DNA of 64,000 nt from Oceanisphaera litoralis (lineage in GTDB: Bacteria > Pseudomonadota > Gammaproteobacteria > Enterobacterales > Aeromonadaceae). Under the pieces are notes generated by a model. The model did no database searches. It was not told where the DNA came from and was given only the letters and a program-made list of their open reading frames with translations. Both the position numbers and the translations under genes were made by a program. The stretch covers positions 89,847-153,846 of the forward strand of contig NZ_JAFBBE010000008.1 in assembly GCF_016907015.1 (NCBI RefSeq), read 5' to 3'. Every line of letters starts with the position of its first letter. The first letter of the stretch is position 1. Positions 9,218 through 19,488 of the stretch are shown here, one piece after another.

Positions 9218-9997
9218 TTACCCGAACATGACGGCGGTGAGGGAAAAATCGAGCCCCAGTACCGCCAGAGAAGAATGAACCACGGTACGCGTCGTGGCCT
9301 GACTGATACCGGCCGCCGTCGGCTGTGCATCGAAACCGTTGAACAGGGCAATCCAGGTGACCACCAGGGCAAATACCAGGCTCTTGATCACCCCCTGCAT
9401 GATGTCCTGCTGCCAGTCGACCGCCGCCTGCATCGCCGACCAGAAGCCACCTTCGTCTACCCCCAGCCAGTCAACACCCACCAGCTTGGCGCCCCAGATG
9501 CCTATCAGGCTGAACATCAGCGCCAGCAAGGGCATGCTGATAAAGCCGGCCCAGAAACGAGGCGCCACCACCCGGCGCAGGGGATCTATGCCCATCATCT
9601 CCAGACTGGAGAGCTGTTCGGTCGCCTTCATCAGGCCCAGCTCGGCGGTCAGTGCCGAACCGGCCCGGCCGGCAAACAGGAGGCCGGTCACCACGGGACC
9701 CAGTTCCCGCAACAACGACAATGACACCAGGGGGCCCAGGCTGCCTTCGGCACCGAAGTCCACCAGCACGTTGTAGCCTTGCAAGGCCAGCACCATGCCG
9801 ATGAAGAGCCCCGACACCAGTATGATGGCCACCGACTGTACGCCGACCACCTGCAACTGCTGTATCAGCAGTGGAAAGTGTTTCTTTGGTTGAGGCGGCC
9901 CCACCAGGGCATGCAACAACATGAAGCCGGCGCGCCCGGTGGCGGTGATTCCGGCCACCCCCTGACGCCCCAGGCGTCCTATCATATCAATCAACAT
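9218..9997 (-). CDS. mlaE: Phospholipid ABC transporter permease MlaE
   Basis: MlaE is the integral membrane permease of the Mla system. The 259-residue protein has an amphipathic N-terminal helix and about five membrane segments, with the family signature around [44 protein letters not shown] (about 130-170). The start overlaps the mlaF 3' end by 11 bases, indicating translational coupling. Confidence 0.95.
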   Translation of the reverse strand: MLIDMIGRLGRQGVAGITATGRAGFMLLHALVGPPQPKKHFPLLIQQLQVVGVQSVAIILVSGLFIGMVLALQGYNVLVDFGAEGSLGPLVSLSLLRELGPVVTGLLFAGRAGSALTAELGLMKATEQLSSLEMMGIDPLRRVVAPRFWAGFISMPLLALMFSLIGIWGAKLVGVDWLGVDEGGFWSAMQAAVDWQQDIMQGVIKSLVFALVVTWIALFNGFDAQPTAAGISQATTRTVVHSSLAVLGLDFSLTAVMFG

Positions 9998-10787
9998 CGA
10001 CTAACGACTCCCTGAATGAAGGTGCCGGATAATGAAACGCCACCGGGCCGTCGGCCAGACCCTGCAGGAACTGGACCACCTGGGCATCTGTATTCTGCTG
10101 CAGCTCGGCCGGCGTCCCCGCCGCTATCACTTTTTTGTTGGCGATGATATAGGCGTAATCGGCAATATTCATCACCTCGTCCACATCATGGGTGACAATA
10201 ATGGAGGTCAGCCCCTGGGCCCGGTTCAGCTCGGATATCAGCTTGACCAAGACGCCCATGCTGATGGGATCCTGCCCGGCAAAGGGCTCATCATACATGA
10301 TAAGCTCGGGATCCAGTGCAATGGAGCGCGCCAATGCTGCCCGCCGCGCCATGCCGCCGGACAGCTCGGACGGTAATAGCTTCGCCGCACCGCGCAACCC
10401 TACCGCTTCCAGCTTCATCATCACCAGGGTACGGATCATGGCCTCGGGCAAGCCGCTGTGCTCGCGCAGCGGGAACGCCACATTGTCGAATACCGACATG
10501 CCGGTGAACAGGGCGCCGCTCTGAAACAGCATGCCCATGCGGCGGCGCACCCGATACAGACGAGAGCGATTCAGACTGGGTATGGACTCGCCGTCGAACA
10601 GCACATCGCCACTGCTCGGCTTGATCTGGCCACCGATGAGTCGCAACAGGGTGGTTTTACCGATACCACTCGGGCCCATGATGGCGGTAATTTTACCTTT
10701 GGGGATCTGCAGGCTGATCCCGTCATACAGGGTTCGGTCACCATGGCTGAAGCAAAGATCCCTTATTTCGACGAGGCTCTGGCTCAA
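9987..10787 (-). CDS. mlaF: Phospholipid ABC transporter ATPase MlaF
   Basis: The 266-residue ATPase powers Mla lipid transport. Walker [10 protein letters not shown] is at 38-46, the ABC signature LSGGMARR near 142, and Walker [12 protein letters not shown] follows it. The start is a TTG with a GAGG Shine-Dalgarno element about eight bases upstream. It is the first gene of mlaFEDCB-ibaG-murA, divergent from kdsD with a 232-base spacer. Length is normal (E. coli 269). Confidence 0.95.
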   Translation of the reverse strand: MSQSLVEIRDLCFSHGDRTLYDGISLQIPKGKITAIMGPSGIGKTTLLRLIGGQIKPSSGDVLFDGESIPSLNRSRLYRVRRRMGMLFQSGALFTGMSVFDNVAFPLREHSGLPEAMIRTLVMMKLEAVGLRGAAKLLPSELSGGMARRAALARSIALDPELIMYDEPFAGQDPISMGVLVKLISELNRAQGLTSIIVTHDVDEVMNIADYAYIIANKKVIAAGTPAELQQNTDAQVVQFLQGLADGPVAFHYPAPSFRESLVDVD

Positions 10788-10986
10788 ACTGATTCCTCAA
10801 TAAAAAGAAAGAATTGTATGAGTTCCCCGCGGGATGGGCAACCAGACCGACCGCTTTTCCTTAGCCGGTGCGCCACTCTCTGTCTTCTTGCCGGATAAAA
10901 GAAGGTGGGAAGGAAGATGGGAAGAGAGTGGCCCCTTACCTCCTACCGTTTTTGTTACATCAGTCGCTTATCGGCACAAGCTTTTC

Positions 10987-10992
10987 TATAAT
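10987..10992 (+). promoter_or_regulatory. Candidate -10 element of the kdsD-lpt-rpoN operon
   Basis: A perfect TATAAT lies 28 bases upstream of the kdsD ATG. A matching -35 about 17 bases further up (near 10964) is weak, so an activator or extended contacts may be needed. Confidence 0.4.
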
Positions 10993-11019
10993 GGCGCCGC
11001 CTAAGGTGTGGAGAAAACT

Positions 11020-11994
11020 ATGACTGCAGAATTTGATTATCGGAAAACCGCCAAGCAGGTGCTGGATATTGAAAAGGCAGCCATCGATGGCCTTTATCAA
11101 TATCTGGACCCGGCATTCAATCATGCCTGCCGGCTGATGTTCCAGTGCCCGGGGAAAGTCATCGTGACCGGCATGGGTAAATCCGGGCACATCGCCCACA
11201 AGATTGCCGCCACCCTGGCCAGTACCGGCACCCCCGCCTTTTTCGTGCATCCGGGCGAGGCCAGCCATGGGGACCTCGGCATGATAGGCAGGGACGATGT
11301 GGTACTGGCCCTGTCCAACTCGGGCGAAAGCAGTGAAATCATTTCACTGTTGCCCGTACTCAAGCGCCGTGGCCTGCCGTTGATCTGTCTGACCGGCAAC
11401 CCCGCCTCCACCATGGCGCGAGAAGCCAATGTGCATCTGTGCACCCGGGTGGAGCAGGAAGCCTGCCCGCTCGGCCTGGCCCCGACCGCCAGCACCACCG
11501 CCGCCCTGGTGATGGGCGATGCCCTGGCCGTCTCCCTGCTGGAGGCCCGTGGCTTTACCGCCGATGATTTTGCGCTCAGTCACCCCGGCGGTGCCCTCGG
11601 CAAGCGTCTGCTGCTGCGGGTGGGCGATGTGATGCACAGAGACGAGCAGGTCCCGAAAGTCGGACTGAATACGCTGATTATCGATGCGCTGCTGGAAATC
11701 GGCCGCTCCGGCCTGGGCTTTACCGCCGTGGTCGATGAGCGGCAGAAGCTGGTGGGTATCTATACCGATGGCGACCTGCGCCGCACCCTGGATCATAAAA
11801 TCGATGTACATCACACCTCCATCGAACAGGTCATGACCCGCAGCTGCACCACGACACACGCCGCCATGCTGGTGGCGGAAGCGGTCAAGCTGATGGAAGA
11901 AAAGAAAATAAGCGGTCTGCTGGTGGTAGACGAACAACAGTATCCGGTCGGCGCCTTCAATATGCATGACCTGTTACGGGCGGGAGTGATCTGA
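11020..11994 (+). CDS. kdsD: D-arabinose 5-phosphate isomerase KdsD
   Basis: KdsD interconverts ribulose 5-phosphate and arabinose 5-phosphate, the first step to Kdo for LPS. The 324-residue protein has an N-terminal SIS domain (about 35-170, with GKVIVTGMGKSGHIAHK and the SNSGESSEI motif) and a C-terminal CBS pair (about 205-320, ending in MHDLLRAGVI). I chose the ATG at 11020, preceded by GGAG at good spacing; a GTG four codons upstream (11008) is a weaker alternative. It starts the kdsD-kdsC-lptC-lptA-lptB cluster. Confidence 0.95.
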   Translation: MTAEFDYRKTAKQVLDIEKAAIDGLYQYLDPAFNHACRLMFQCPGKVIVTGMGKSGHIAHKIAATLASTGTPAFFVHPGEASHGDLGMIGRDDVVLALSNSGESSEIISLLPVLKRRGLPLICLTGNPASTMAREANVHLCTRVEQEACPLGLAPTASTTAALVMGDALAVSLLEARGFTADDFALSHPGGALGKRLLLRVGDVMHRDEQVPKVGLNTLIIDALLEIGRSGLGFTAVVDERQKLVGIYTDGDLRRTLDHKIDVHHTSIEQVMTRSCTTTHAAMLVAEAVKLMEEKKISGLLVVDEQQYPVGAFNMHDLLRAGVI

Positions 11995-12545
11995 TGGAAC
12001 AAGCAAGCCTTTACGGTCCGGTAGCCAACGACATCTGGCAGCGAATGGCCGGGATCAAGCTGCTGATCTGCGATGTGGACGGGGTGCTGTCCGACGGCAT
12101 GATCTATCTCGGCAACCGGGGCGAAGAATACAAGAATTTCTGCACCAAAGACGGTTTCGGCATCAAAGCCCTGCTCAATGCCGGTATTCAGGTGGCGGTG
12201 ATCACCGGCCGGGACTCCCGTATCGTCAGCGAACGCATGGCCTCGCTCGGCGTCACTCACGTCTATCAGGGCCAGAGCGACAAGATGCACAGCTATCGCG
12301 CCCTGCTGGATACCCTAAAGCTGGGGCCGGAGCAGGTTTCCTATATCGGCGACGATGTGGTCGATTTGCCGGTGATGCGGGACTGCGGCCTGGGGGTAGC
12401 GGTATCCGATGCCCATCCGCTGGTGCTGCGGCACGCCGACTACGTCACCCGAATCCAGGGCGGCCGGGGCGCGGTGCGCGAGTTGTGCGATCTGCTGCTT
12501 GAGGCGCGGGGAGAGCTGGAACAGGCCAGAGGCATGAGCCTGTGA
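11994..12545 (+). CDS. kdsC: 3-deoxy-D-manno-octulosonate 8-phosphate phosphatase KdsC
   Basis: KdsC removes phosphate from Kdo 8-phosphate in LPS core synthesis. The 183-residue HAD protein has motif I DVDGVLSDG with nucleophile D27 and D29, motif II around ITGRDS, and motif III near GDDVVDLPVM. It lacks a cap domain, as usual for KdsC tetramers. The start overlaps the kdsD stop by one base (TGATG) and its end overlaps the GTG of lptC. Confidence 0.96.
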   Translation: MEQASLYGPVANDIWQRMAGIKLLICDVDGVLSDGMIYLGNRGEEYKNFCTKDGFGIKALLNAGIQVAVITGRDSRIVSERMASLGVTHVYQGQSDKMHSYRALLDTLKLGPEQVSYIGDDVVDLPVMRDCGLGVAVSDAHPLVLRHADYVTRIQGGRGAVRELCDLLLEARGELEQARGMSL

Positions 12546-13090
12546 GTCGCCAGACCTGGTGGTTTGGCGGCCTCTTCCTGCTCGCCCTTGTCTGCTGGCA
12601 GTGGTTCCGGCCGGTCACCGACGCCCCCGCCAACCAGCAGGATTATCAGCCGGATTTTATTGCCAAAAACCTGAGCAGCGTGCAATACAATCAACTGGGT
12701 CTGCCCTACCGCGGCATGGATGCGGAATATGCGGAGTACTACGAACCGCTGGCCATGACCCTGATGGAAAAACCTGTTATCTTGCTTTATTCGCCCGATG
12801 GCCGGCCCCAATGGCAGTTGAGCGGTGATGAGGGCATGATCAATACCAATGATAATGCGGTATTGAACGGCACCGTGGTCGGCCGGGGGCTGCAACCCGA
12901 TGCCCTGGTGAGAACCCTGACCACCGAATATCTGGAACTGGATTTTATTAAAAACCAGCTGCGTTCCAACCGGAATGTGCAGCTGAGCAGCCCAACTTTC
13001 CGGGCCCAGGGCCAGGGGCTGCTGGGCAAGCTTGATCAACAAACGGTGGAATTACTGCATGAAACCCGGGCAACCTACTTTACTCCTTAG
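12542..13090 (+). CDS. lptC: LPS export system protein LptC
   Basis: LptC is a bitopic inner-membrane protein that receives LPS from LptB2FG and passes it to LptA. The 182-residue protein has one N-terminal membrane segment (about 5-22) and a periplasmic beta-jellyroll domain (GMDAEYAEYYEPLAMTLMEKP, SGDEGMINTNDNAVLNGTVVG). It starts with GTG in a GTGA overlap with the kdsC stop and overlaps lptA by 32 bases. Confidence 0.93.
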   Translation: MSRQTWWFGGLFLLALVCWQWFRPVTDAPANQQDYQPDFIAKNLSSVQYNQLGLPYRGMDAEYAEYYEPLAMTLMEKPVILLYSPDGRPQWQLSGDEGMINTNDNAVLNGTVVGRGLQPDALVRTLTTEYLELDFIKNQLRSNRNVQLSSPTFRAQGQGLLGKLDQQTVELLHETRATYFTP

Positions 13091-13589
13091 CATCGGCGGC
13101 CTGCTGGCCCTCGGCCTGAGCCTGGCCGAGGCCAAAGAGTCTGATTTCAACCAGCCGGTGACCATAGATGCCGGTCGTCAGCTGGTGGAGCTGGTCGACA
13201 ACAAGGTGACCTTCAGCGATCGGGTCGTGGTCAAACAGGGCACCATGGATGTGCGGGCCGACAAACTGGTGGTGATCCGCAACGAGCAGGGACTGCAATC
13301 AATGACCGCTCACGGTGCGCCAGCCACCTATTATCAAGTGCTGGACAGCGGCCAGCCGGTCAAGGCCGAGGCCCGGGAAATCCACTACGATATGAAGGCG
13401 CGCACCATCACCCTGCTGAAGGAAGCGAAGCTGAAGCAGAACGACAACATCGTGACCGGCTACCGGATTCGCTACCATATCGACAAGGAACAGATGGAGG
13501 CAGAAAGCCAGGGTGGATCAGACCGCGTCACCACCATTTTTCTGCCCGAACAGCTGCAGGACATGAATAAAAAAGAGACCCAGAACTGA
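13059..13589 (+). CDS. lptA: LPS transport periplasmic protein LptA
   Basis: LptA forms the periplasmic bridge for LPS between LptC and LptD. The chosen ATG gives 176 residues starting [19 protein letters not shown], a signal peptide ending near SLAEA. The OstA-like repeat region follows ([29 protein letters not shown]). An ATG nine codons upstream lies deeper inside lptC and would disturb the signal peptide. lptB starts three bases downstream. Confidence 0.94.
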   Translation: MKPGQPTLLLSIGGLLALGLSLAEAKESDFNQPVTIDAGRQLVELVDNKVTFSDRVVVKQGTMDVRADKLVVIRNEQGLQSMTAHGAPATYYQVLDSGQPVKAEAREIHYDMKARTITLLKEAKLKQNDNIVTGYRIRYHIDKEQMEAESQGGSDRVTTIFLPEQLQDMNKKETQN

Positions 13590-13591
13590 TC

Positions 13592-14317
13592 ATGGCAATA
13601 CTGAAAGCCCGTGGGCTGCAGAAGAGTTACAAGGGGCGCCAGGTCGTGGCCGATGTCAGCCTGACCGTCAATACCGGCCAGATCGTCGGCCTGCTCGGCC
13701 CCAACGGGGCCGGCAAGACCACCTCTTTCTACATGATAGTGGGCCTGGTGCAGCGCGACGCCGGCAGCATTACCATCGACGAGCATGACATCAGCCATGA
13801 ACCCATGCATGTGCGAGCCCGGGCCGGTATCGGTTACCTGCCCCAGGAGGCCTCCATTTTTCGGCGCCTGAGCGTAGCCGACAATTTAATGGCGGTGCTC
13901 GAAACCCGCCAGGATCTGGACGCCGACGGCCGCAGCGAAAAAATGGAGCAACTGCTGGAAGAGTTCAACATCACTCATATCCGCGACAATACCGGCATGA
14001 GTCTGTCCGGTGGTGAACGCCGCCGGGTGGAAATTGCCCGCGCACTGGCGGCCGATCCCCGCTTCATACTGCTGGATGAACCCTTTGCCGGGGTCGATCC
14101 CATCTCGGTCATCGACATCAAGAAAATCATTCTGCATCTGCGTGATAGAGGCCTGGGGGTACTGATTACCGATCACAATGTGCGCGAGACCCTGGACGTC
14201 TGCGAACGGGCCTATATTGTCAGTCATGGTCACCGTATCGCCGCCGGCACTCCGGCCGAGATTCTCGCGAACGAGCAGGTCAAGAAAGTCTATCTTGGTG
14301 AACAATTCAGCCTCTGA
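13592..14317 (+). CDS. lptB: LPS export ABC transporter ATPase LptB
   Basis: LptB is the cytoplasmic ATPase that drives LPS extraction with LptF and LptG. The 241-residue protein has Walker [10 protein letters not shown] (36-44), signature [15 protein letters not shown] (about 140), Walker [15 protein letters not shown] and the switch histidine in [10 protein letters not shown]. It is directly upstream of rpoN, as in most gammaproteobacteria. Confidence 0.97.
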   Translation: MAILKARGLQKSYKGRQVVADVSLTVNTGQIVGLLGPNGAGKTTSFYMIVGLVQRDAGSITIDEHDISHEPMHVRARAGIGYLPQEASIFRRLSVADNLMAVLETRQDLDADGRSEKMEQLLEEFNITHIRDNTGMSLSGGERRRVEIARALAADPRFILLDEPFAGVDPISVIDIKKIILHLRDRGLGVLITDHNVRETLDVCERAYIVSHGHRIAAGTPAEILANEQVKKVYLGEQFSL

Positions 14318-14379
14318 GCTGATCCGCCGGAGCTCCCTGCGGTGACATATGCGGTTGACATAGAAGGACTTTACCAACG

Positions 14380-15819
14380 ATGAAGCCAACTCTTCAGTTA
14401 CGTATGGGACAGCAGCTGACCATGACCCCCCAGTTGCAACAGGCCATTCGCCTGCTGCAACTGTCGAGCCTGGAGCTGCAGCAGGAAATTCAGCTGGCGC
14501 TGGAAAGCAACCCCCTGCTGGAACAGGAAGAGCCGGACAGCATTGAGGTGACCGACGGCGGCAACGACGAACAGATGGCCGCCGATACCGCCATGGAGCA
14601 GAATCAGCTGTCCGACGAACTGCCGATGGACACCCACTGGGACGATATCTATACCACCTCATCCGGAAGCGGTGGTAACGGCGGCCTGCCCGAAGGCATG
14701 GAAGATACCGTCTATCAGGGCGAAACCACCGAGACGCTGCAGGATTACCTGCTGTGGCAGATGCAACTGACCCCTTTCAGTGATACCGATCAGGCCATAG
14801 CACTGGCCATTATCGACGCCATCGATGACGCCGGCTACCTGACCCAGGATCTGGAAGATATCCTTGCCGCCGTCTCCGGCGGTGAACAGGAGATCGAAGC
14901 GGATGAGGTGGAGGCGGTGCTGAAGCGTATCCAGCATTTCGATCCTGTCGGTGTCGCCGCCCGCAGCGTGCAGGAATGTCTGCGCATTCAGCTGGACCCC
15001 TTTCCGGCCGACACGCCCTGGCTGAACCAGGCCCGCCTCGTGATTGACCAGCATATGGATTTGCTCGGCACCCGGGATTACCGCACCCTGCAACGCAAGA
15101 CCAGACTGAAGGAAGAGGAGCTCAGGGAGGTACTGGCCCTGATCCAGCAGCTGGAGCCCAGGCCCGGTAACAGCGTGATCCAGAGCAGCTCCGAATACGT
15201 GATCCCGGATGTGGTGGTCACCAAGCGCCAGGGTGCCTGGATGGTCGAACTCAACCAGGAAGCCATGCCGAAGGTACGGCTGAACCAAACCTATGCCGCC
15301 ATGGCGCGCCAGCCCAGAAACAGTGAAGACGGCCAGTTTATCCGCAACCATTTGCAGGACGCCAAGTGGTTTATCAAGAGCCTGGAAAGCCGAAATGAGA
15401 CCCTGCTCAAGGTTGCCAATTGTATTGTTGAACAACAACAGGCATTCTTTGAGTATGGGCCCGAGGCCATGAAGCCGATGGTGCTGAATGATGTGGCCGA
15501 GGCGGTGGAAATGCACGAATCCACCATCTCCCGGGTGACCACACAGAAATTCATGCATACTCCCAGAGGGGTGTTCGAGCTGAAGTACTTTTTCTCCAGC
15601 CATGTGGGTACAGACGATGGCGGAGAATGTTCGTCGACGGCAATTCGCGCCCTGATCAGGAAACTGGTCGGTGCGGAAAACCCGGTCAAGCCACTGAGCG
15701 ACAGTAAAATTGCCCAGCTGCTGGCCGAACAGGGGATACAGGTGGCCAGACGGACCATCGCCAAGTACAGGGAATCGCTGGCCATCCCCCCTTCCAATCA
15801 GCGTAAACGCCTGATGTAA
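14380..15819 (+). CDS. rpoN: RNA polymerase sigma-54 factor
   Basis: RpoN directs transcription from -24/-12 promoters with enhancer-binding ATPases. The 479-residue protein has the Gln/Leu-rich activator-interacting region I ([21 protein letters not shown]), an acidic region II (about 50-110), the core-binding domain and the DNA-binding C-terminus with the RpoN box [10 protein letters not shown] (456-465). It lies in the usual lptB-rpoN-hpf-ptsN-rapZ-ptsO order; a Shine-Dalgarno AAGGA precedes the ATG. Confidence 0.98.
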   Translation: MKPTLQLRMGQQLTMTPQLQQAIRLLQLSSLELQQEIQLALESNPLLEQEEPDSIEVTDGGNDEQMAADTAMEQNQLSDELPMDTHWDDIYTTSSGSGGNGGLPEGMEDTVYQGETTETLQDYLLWQMQLTPFSDTDQAIALAIIDAIDDAGYLTQDLEDILAAVSGGEQEIEADEVEAVLKRIQHFDPVGVAARSVQECLRIQLDPFPADTPWLNQARLVIDQHMDLLGTRDYRTLQRKTRLKEEELREVLALIQQLEPRPGNSVIQSSSEYVIPDVVVTKRQGAWMVELNQEAMPKVRLNQTYAAMARQPRNSEDGQFIRNHLQDAKWFIKSLESRNETLLKVANCIVEQQQAFFEYGPEAMKPMVLNDVAEAVEMHESTISRVTTQKFMHTPRGVFELKYFFSSHVGTDDGGECSSTAIRALIRKLVGAENPVKPLSDSKIAQLLAEQGIQVARRTIAKYRESLAIPPSNQRKRLM

Positions 15820-15843
15820 AGGCAGATCTAGAAGGAAGACGAT

Positions 15844-16131
15844 ATGCAAATAAATCTGACTGGACACCATGTAGACATCACGGATTCCCTGCGTGACTAT
15901 GTGAACAGCAAGTTTTCCCGACTGGAGCGTCATTTCGACAACATTACCAATGTACACGTCGTCCTCACACTCGAAAAATTGCAACAGGTTGCCGAAGCCA
16001 AAATCCATCTCAGCGGCGGTGAACTCTTTGCCAACTCTCAACATGACGATATGTATGCCGCCATCGATGGCTTGATCGACAAGCTCGATCGCCAGATCAT
16101 CAAACACAAAGAGAAGCTCAAGCAAAAATAA
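15844..16131 (+). CDS. hpf: Ribosome hibernation-promoting factor (short HPF)
   Basis: Short HPF helps form inactive 100S ribosome dimers in stationary phase. The 95-residue protein has the beta-alpha-beta fold of the RaiA/HPF family (MQINLTGHHVDITDSLRDYVNSK; HDDMYAAIDGLIDKLDRQI) and a lysine-rich tail. It starts 24 bases after rpoN with AAGGAAGAC upstream, and ptsN follows within three bases. Confidence 0.95.
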   Translation: MQINLTGHHVDITDSLRDYVNSKFSRLERHFDNITNVHVVLTLEKLQQVAEAKIHLSGGELFANSQHDDMYAAIDGLIDKLDRQIIKHKEKLKQK

Positions 16132-16133
16132 CC

Positions 16134-16580
16134 ATGGAAGTCGCCGACATACTTAGCAGGGACTGCACCCGCAGTGCAGTCCCCTGCACGAGCAAAAAAC
16201 GTGCTCTGGAAATCATCAGTGAACTGGCCGCCCTGCATCTCGATGTCAGCAGCCAGCAGTTGTTCGACTGCCTGCTGGCCCGGGAAAAAATGGGTAGCAC
16301 CGGCATCGGTAACGGTATCGCCATTCCCCATGGCCGTATCGGCAATAACAACCGGGCGACGGCGGTGTTACTCACCTTTGCCGACCCGGTGGAATTCGAT
16401 GCCATCGACAATCAACCGGTGGGCCTGGTGTTTGCCCTGCTGGTACCGGAGCAGGAGTGTAAACTGCATCTCAAGACACTGTCATTGATTGCCGAAAAAC
16501 TCAGCAACAAGCAAGTCTGCAAGCAATTGCGCCAGGCCGGCAGCGATGACGAACTCTACAACATCATGGTTTCTTCCTGA
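16134..16580 (+). CDS. ptsN: Nitrogen-related PTS enzyme IIA (EIIA-Ntr)
   Basis: PtsN is the phospho-acceptor of the regulatory nitrogen PTS. The 148-residue protein has the EIIA fold with the phosphorylated histidine H66 in [11 protein letters not shown]. It receives phosphate from NPr (ptsO, two genes downstream). In E. coli it controls potassium transport and other regulators; no EIIB/EIIC partners are found here, as expected for this branch. Confidence 0.95.
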   Translation: MEVADILSRDCTRSAVPCTSKKRALEIISELAALHLDVSSQQLFDCLLAREKMGSTGIGNGIAIPHGRIGNNNRATAVLLTFADPVEFDAIDNQPVGLVFALLVPEQECKLHLKTLSLIAEKLSNKQVCKQLRQAGSDDELYNIMVSS

Positions 16581-16590
16581 GGAGAGCAAT

Positions 16591-17451
16591 ATGCAGTTGG
16601 TGATCGTCAGTGGTCGTTCGGGCTCGGGTAAAACCGTGGCCCTGCGTGTGCTCGAGGATCTGGGCTATTACTGTGTCGACAATCTGCCCGTCGAGTTGCT
16701 GCCCGACCTGGTACAGATGCGTCGGCGCGAACCCGGTGAGGTGGCGGTCAGTATCGACGTGCGCAACCTGCCCGACAGTGCCGACAAACTGGAAGCCTGT
16801 CTGGCCGAAGTGTGCGCCATGGAAGGCGTCAGCCTGTCGAGTATCTTCATCGATGCGGACAACGCCGCCCTTATTCGCCGCTTCGGCGACACCCGCCGAC
16901 TGCACCCTCTGTCTCGTCTCAGCCTGACCCTGGACGAAGCCATCCGTCAGGAGACCCATCTGCTGGCGCCCTTGTCTTCCGCCGCCGATCTACGCATCGA
17001 TACCTCCGACCTCAGCATTCACGATCTGAGCGAAATTATCCGCGCCCGTATTCTCGGCAAGAAGGAACGGGAGCTGAACTGGGTATTCGAGTCCTTCGGC
17101 TACAAATACGGTATCTCTCAGGATGCGGACTTCGTGTTCGATGCCCGCTTTCTGCCCAACCCCCACTGGATAGCCGAACTGCGCCCCTTTACCGGCCAGG
17201 ACGAGCCGGTCGCCGGCTATCTGGGCAGCCAGCCCGAGGTCACCAAGTACCTGTGGCAGATTGAAAACCTGCTGGTCACCTGGATGCCGCATCTGGAACG
17301 CAACAACCGCAGCTATGTCACTGTCGCCATCGGCTGCACCGGGGGCAAGCACAGATCCGTGTATATCGTCGAACAGCTGGCGCGGGTATTCCGGCAGATG
17401 GGCAAAAGCGTACAACTGCGCCACCGCACCCTGGAAAAAAAACATGGCTAG
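16591..17451 (+). CDS. rapZ: RNase adapter protein RapZ
   Basis: RapZ binds glucosamine 6-phosphate and, in Enterobacterales, directs the sRNA GlmZ to RNase E to control glmS. The 286-residue protein has a Walker A GRSGSGKT (8-15), starts [14 protein letters not shown], and carries the C-terminal RNA-binding domain with the conserved [17 protein letters not shown] stretch. The ATG at 16591 has a GGAGAG ribosome site; frames reaching further upstream lie inside ptsN. No GlmZ-like RNA is seen in this window. Confidence 0.96.
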   Translation: MQLVIVSGRSGSGKTVALRVLEDLGYYCVDNLPVELLPDLVQMRRREPGEVAVSIDVRNLPDSADKLEACLAEVCAMEGVSLSSIFIDADNAALIRRFGDTRRLHPLSRLSLTLDEAIRQETHLLAPLSSAADLRIDTSDLSIHDLSEIIRARILGKKERELNWVFESFGYKYGISQDADFVFDARFLPNPHWIAELRPFTGQDEPVAGYLGSQPEVTKYLWQIENLLVTWMPHLERNNRSYVTVAIGCTGGKHRSVYIVEQLARVFRQMGKSVQLRHRTLEKKHG

Positions 17452-17719
17452 AATTGAGCGAGATCTGCAAATCGTCAACAAGCTCGGACTCCATGCCCGA
17501 GCCGCCATTCAGCTGGTGCAGTTAACGCAACAATTCGATGCCACCGTCACCGTCTGTACTCAGGAAAAACAGGCCCCGGCCAACAGCGTCATGGGCCTGC
17601 TGATGCTGGAGACCGCCCAGGGGCACGCCATTCGCGTCGTCGCCGAAGGGCCGGATGCAGAAGCGGCCATGAACGCCGTGTCCCGCCTGGTCGCCGACCG
17701 CTTCAACGAATCGGAATAA
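17444..17719 (+). CDS. ptsO: Phosphocarrier protein NPr
   Basis: NPr is the HPr-like carrier of the nitrogen PTS, passing phosphate from EI-Ntr to PtsN. The 91-residue protein has the phosphohistidine H17 in the motif [12 protein letters not shown] and the second conserved block around [18 protein letters not shown]. Its ATG overlaps the end of rapZ by eight bases, which fixes the start and implies translational coupling. Confidence 0.95.
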   Translation: MARIERDLQIVNKLGLHARAAIQLVQLTQQFDATVTVCTQEKQAPANSVMGLLMLETAQGHAIRVVAEGPDAEAAMNAVSRLVADRFNESE

Positions 17720-17756
17720 TTCCCCTATCCCGTCCCGCGCAGAGGCCTGAGCCCGG

Positions 17757-19118
17757 ATGACAGAATCAATCGAAAAACCAAGGACGCCGGATCACCTGGA
17801 AACCATCACCCAGGCGCTGAACGGCGGCATGTTCGTGCACGTTCGCCGCATGCTGCAGCAGATGCGCCCAGGCGACGTCGCCTGGCTGCTGGAATCTTCC
17901 CCCTCCCCCAGCCGCAAGGTCTTGTGGCAACTGATAGATCCGGATGAATACGGCGAAATTCTGGAAGAGCTGTCGGAAGAAGTCAGGGACGGTATTATCC
18001 GGTTGATGGATCCGGGAAAGCTGGCCGCCGCGCTGGAAGACATGGAGTCGGACGATCTGGCCTATGTACTGCGGGACCTGCCCGAGCAGCTGTTCAACCA
18101 GGTGCTCACCCAGATGGACGAGCAGGACCGGCAGCGGGCACAACAGGCGTTGTCATACCCGGAAGATACCGCCGGCTCCATCATGAACACCGAGTTCATT
18201 ACCCTGCGCGCCGATGTCAGCATCGAGGTGGTACTGCGTTATCTGCGCCTGCACACCGAACTGCCGGAGGGCACCGATACCCTCTATGTGGTCGATCAAC
18301 ATAACCGGCTGCTGGGCGATATCTCCCTCGCCAGACTGGTGGTGCAGGATCCGGCCACCAGGGTCGCCGACGCCATGGACACCCAGGTGGAAGCCATTCC
18401 GCTGGCCATGAGCGATACCGAAGTCGCCAACCTGTTCGAGCGCCACGACTGGCTATCGGCCCCTGTGGTCGACGACGACTACCAGTTGCTGGGCCGTATC
18501 ACCATCGATGACGTGGTGGACATCATCCGTGAAGAGGGTGAGCACTCCATGATGGGCATGGCCAAGATGGACGATGATGAAGATACCTTCGCGCCGGTGC
18601 TGACCAGTGCCCGCCGTCGCTCCATCTGGCTCACCGTCAACCTGGGTTCGGCCCTGCTCGCCGCCAGCGTGTCCAACATGTTCGAAGAAACCCTGTCACA
18701 GCTGGCCACCCTGGCCATTCTGATGACCATAGTGCCTTCCATGGGCGGCATCGCCGGCAATCAGACCCTGGCACTGGTGATCCGCGGCATGGCGGTAGGC
18801 CATATCGGCGACAGCAACGCCCGCTGGCTGCTGACCAAGGAAGCACTGGTGGGGCTGTTCAACGGCCTGCTGTGGGCGGTGATGGTGGCGATAGTGGTGA
18901 GTCTGTGGAAAGGCAGCTGGGAGATAGGCCTGGTGCTGGCATCGGCCATGTTCATCAACCTGTCGGTGGCCGGTCTGGCCGGCGCCGCCATTCCGCTGGT
19001 CATGCGCAAGCTCAACATCGATCCGGCGCTGGCCGGCTCCATGGCCCTGACCACCGTCACCGACATCGTCGGCCTGTTCTCCTTCCTCGGCCTCTCGACC
19101 CTGATCCTGCTGCACTGA
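17757..19118 (+). CDS. mgtE: Magnesium transporter MgtE
   Basis: MgtE is a Mg2+-gated magnesium channel. The 453-residue protein has the cytosolic N-domain (about 25-130, superhelical MgtE_N), a CBS pair (about 135-260, with Mg-sensing acidic residues such as EEGEHSMMG) and a C-terminal five-helix pore domain (about 285-453) with the conserved IPSMGGIAGNQTLALVIRGMAVG-like stretch and the conserved aspartate in ALTTVTDIVG. It lies downstream of ptsO and converges with pmbA. Confidence 0.95.
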   Translation: MTESIEKPRTPDHLETITQALNGGMFVHVRRMLQQMRPGDVAWLLESSPSPSRKVLWQLIDPDEYGEILEELSEEVRDGIIRLMDPGKLAAALEDMESDDLAYVLRDLPEQLFNQVLTQMDEQDRQRAQQALSYPEDTAGSIMNTEFITLRADVSIEVVLRYLRLHTELPEGTDTLYVVDQHNRLLGDISLARLVVQDPATRVADAMDTQVEAIPLAMSDTEVANLFERHDWLSAPVVDDDYQLLGRITIDDVVDIIREEGEHSMMGMAKMDDDEDTFAPVLTSARRRSIWLTVNLGSALLAASVSNMFEETLSQLATLAILMTIVPSMGGIAGNQTLALVIRGMAVGHIGDSNARWLLTKEALVGLFNGLLWAVMVAIVVSLWKGSWEIGLVLASAMFINLSVAGLAGAAIPLVMRKLNIDPALAGSMALTTVTDIVGLFSFLGLSTLILLH

Positions 19119-19488
19119 ATTAAAGCTGTAAGCGGTCAGCCTGTCACTTAGTCACAAGTTTTTGTTGATCTTAATGATGTCATCAGGCAAAACGCACTGC
19201 TCAGCCGACACGCCGTAAACCCCTCCCTGGGGGCTCAAACCGCGCCATCCTTGGCGCGGATGGTCGGTTGAGCAGACACCCTTTGCCCTCCCGTTGGCAG
19301 CGGAGTGGTCTGTCAGTGGTGTTCACCGACGACTCGGCGCCTAAAAAGAAGTGACTGGGATAGCCTCAGCCGACCATCACATGACAGGACGTCATGTGCT
19401 GAGCGTCGCAGGGATGCGGTTTAGCGTGTCGGAAGAGGCTACCCAGTTGCCTCTGAGCCTATTTTACGGACTGACAGACTTACAGTTC
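19119..19488. other. Structured 370-bp intergenic element between convergent mgtE and pmbA
   Basis: No credible gene is seen. The spacer holds nested inverted repeats: a hairpin with 8-bp arms CCGCGCCA/TGGCGCGG (19240-19259), a hairpin CACATGAC/GTCATGTG (19378-19398), a long-range pair around 19205-19229 and 19409-19432 (CCGACACGC...TCCCTG against CAGGGA...GCGTGTCGG), and another pair around 19259-19272 and 19366-19379 (GATGGTCGGTTGAG against CTCAGCCGACCATC). This could be a dispersed structured repeat, a MITE-like remnant or a folded 3' RNA element. Confidence 0.6.

Noticed and set aside
14353..14358. TTGACA as -35 of a dedicated rpoN promoter
   Set aside because: A matching -10 would fall at or within the start of rpoN; the hexamer alone is not enough.
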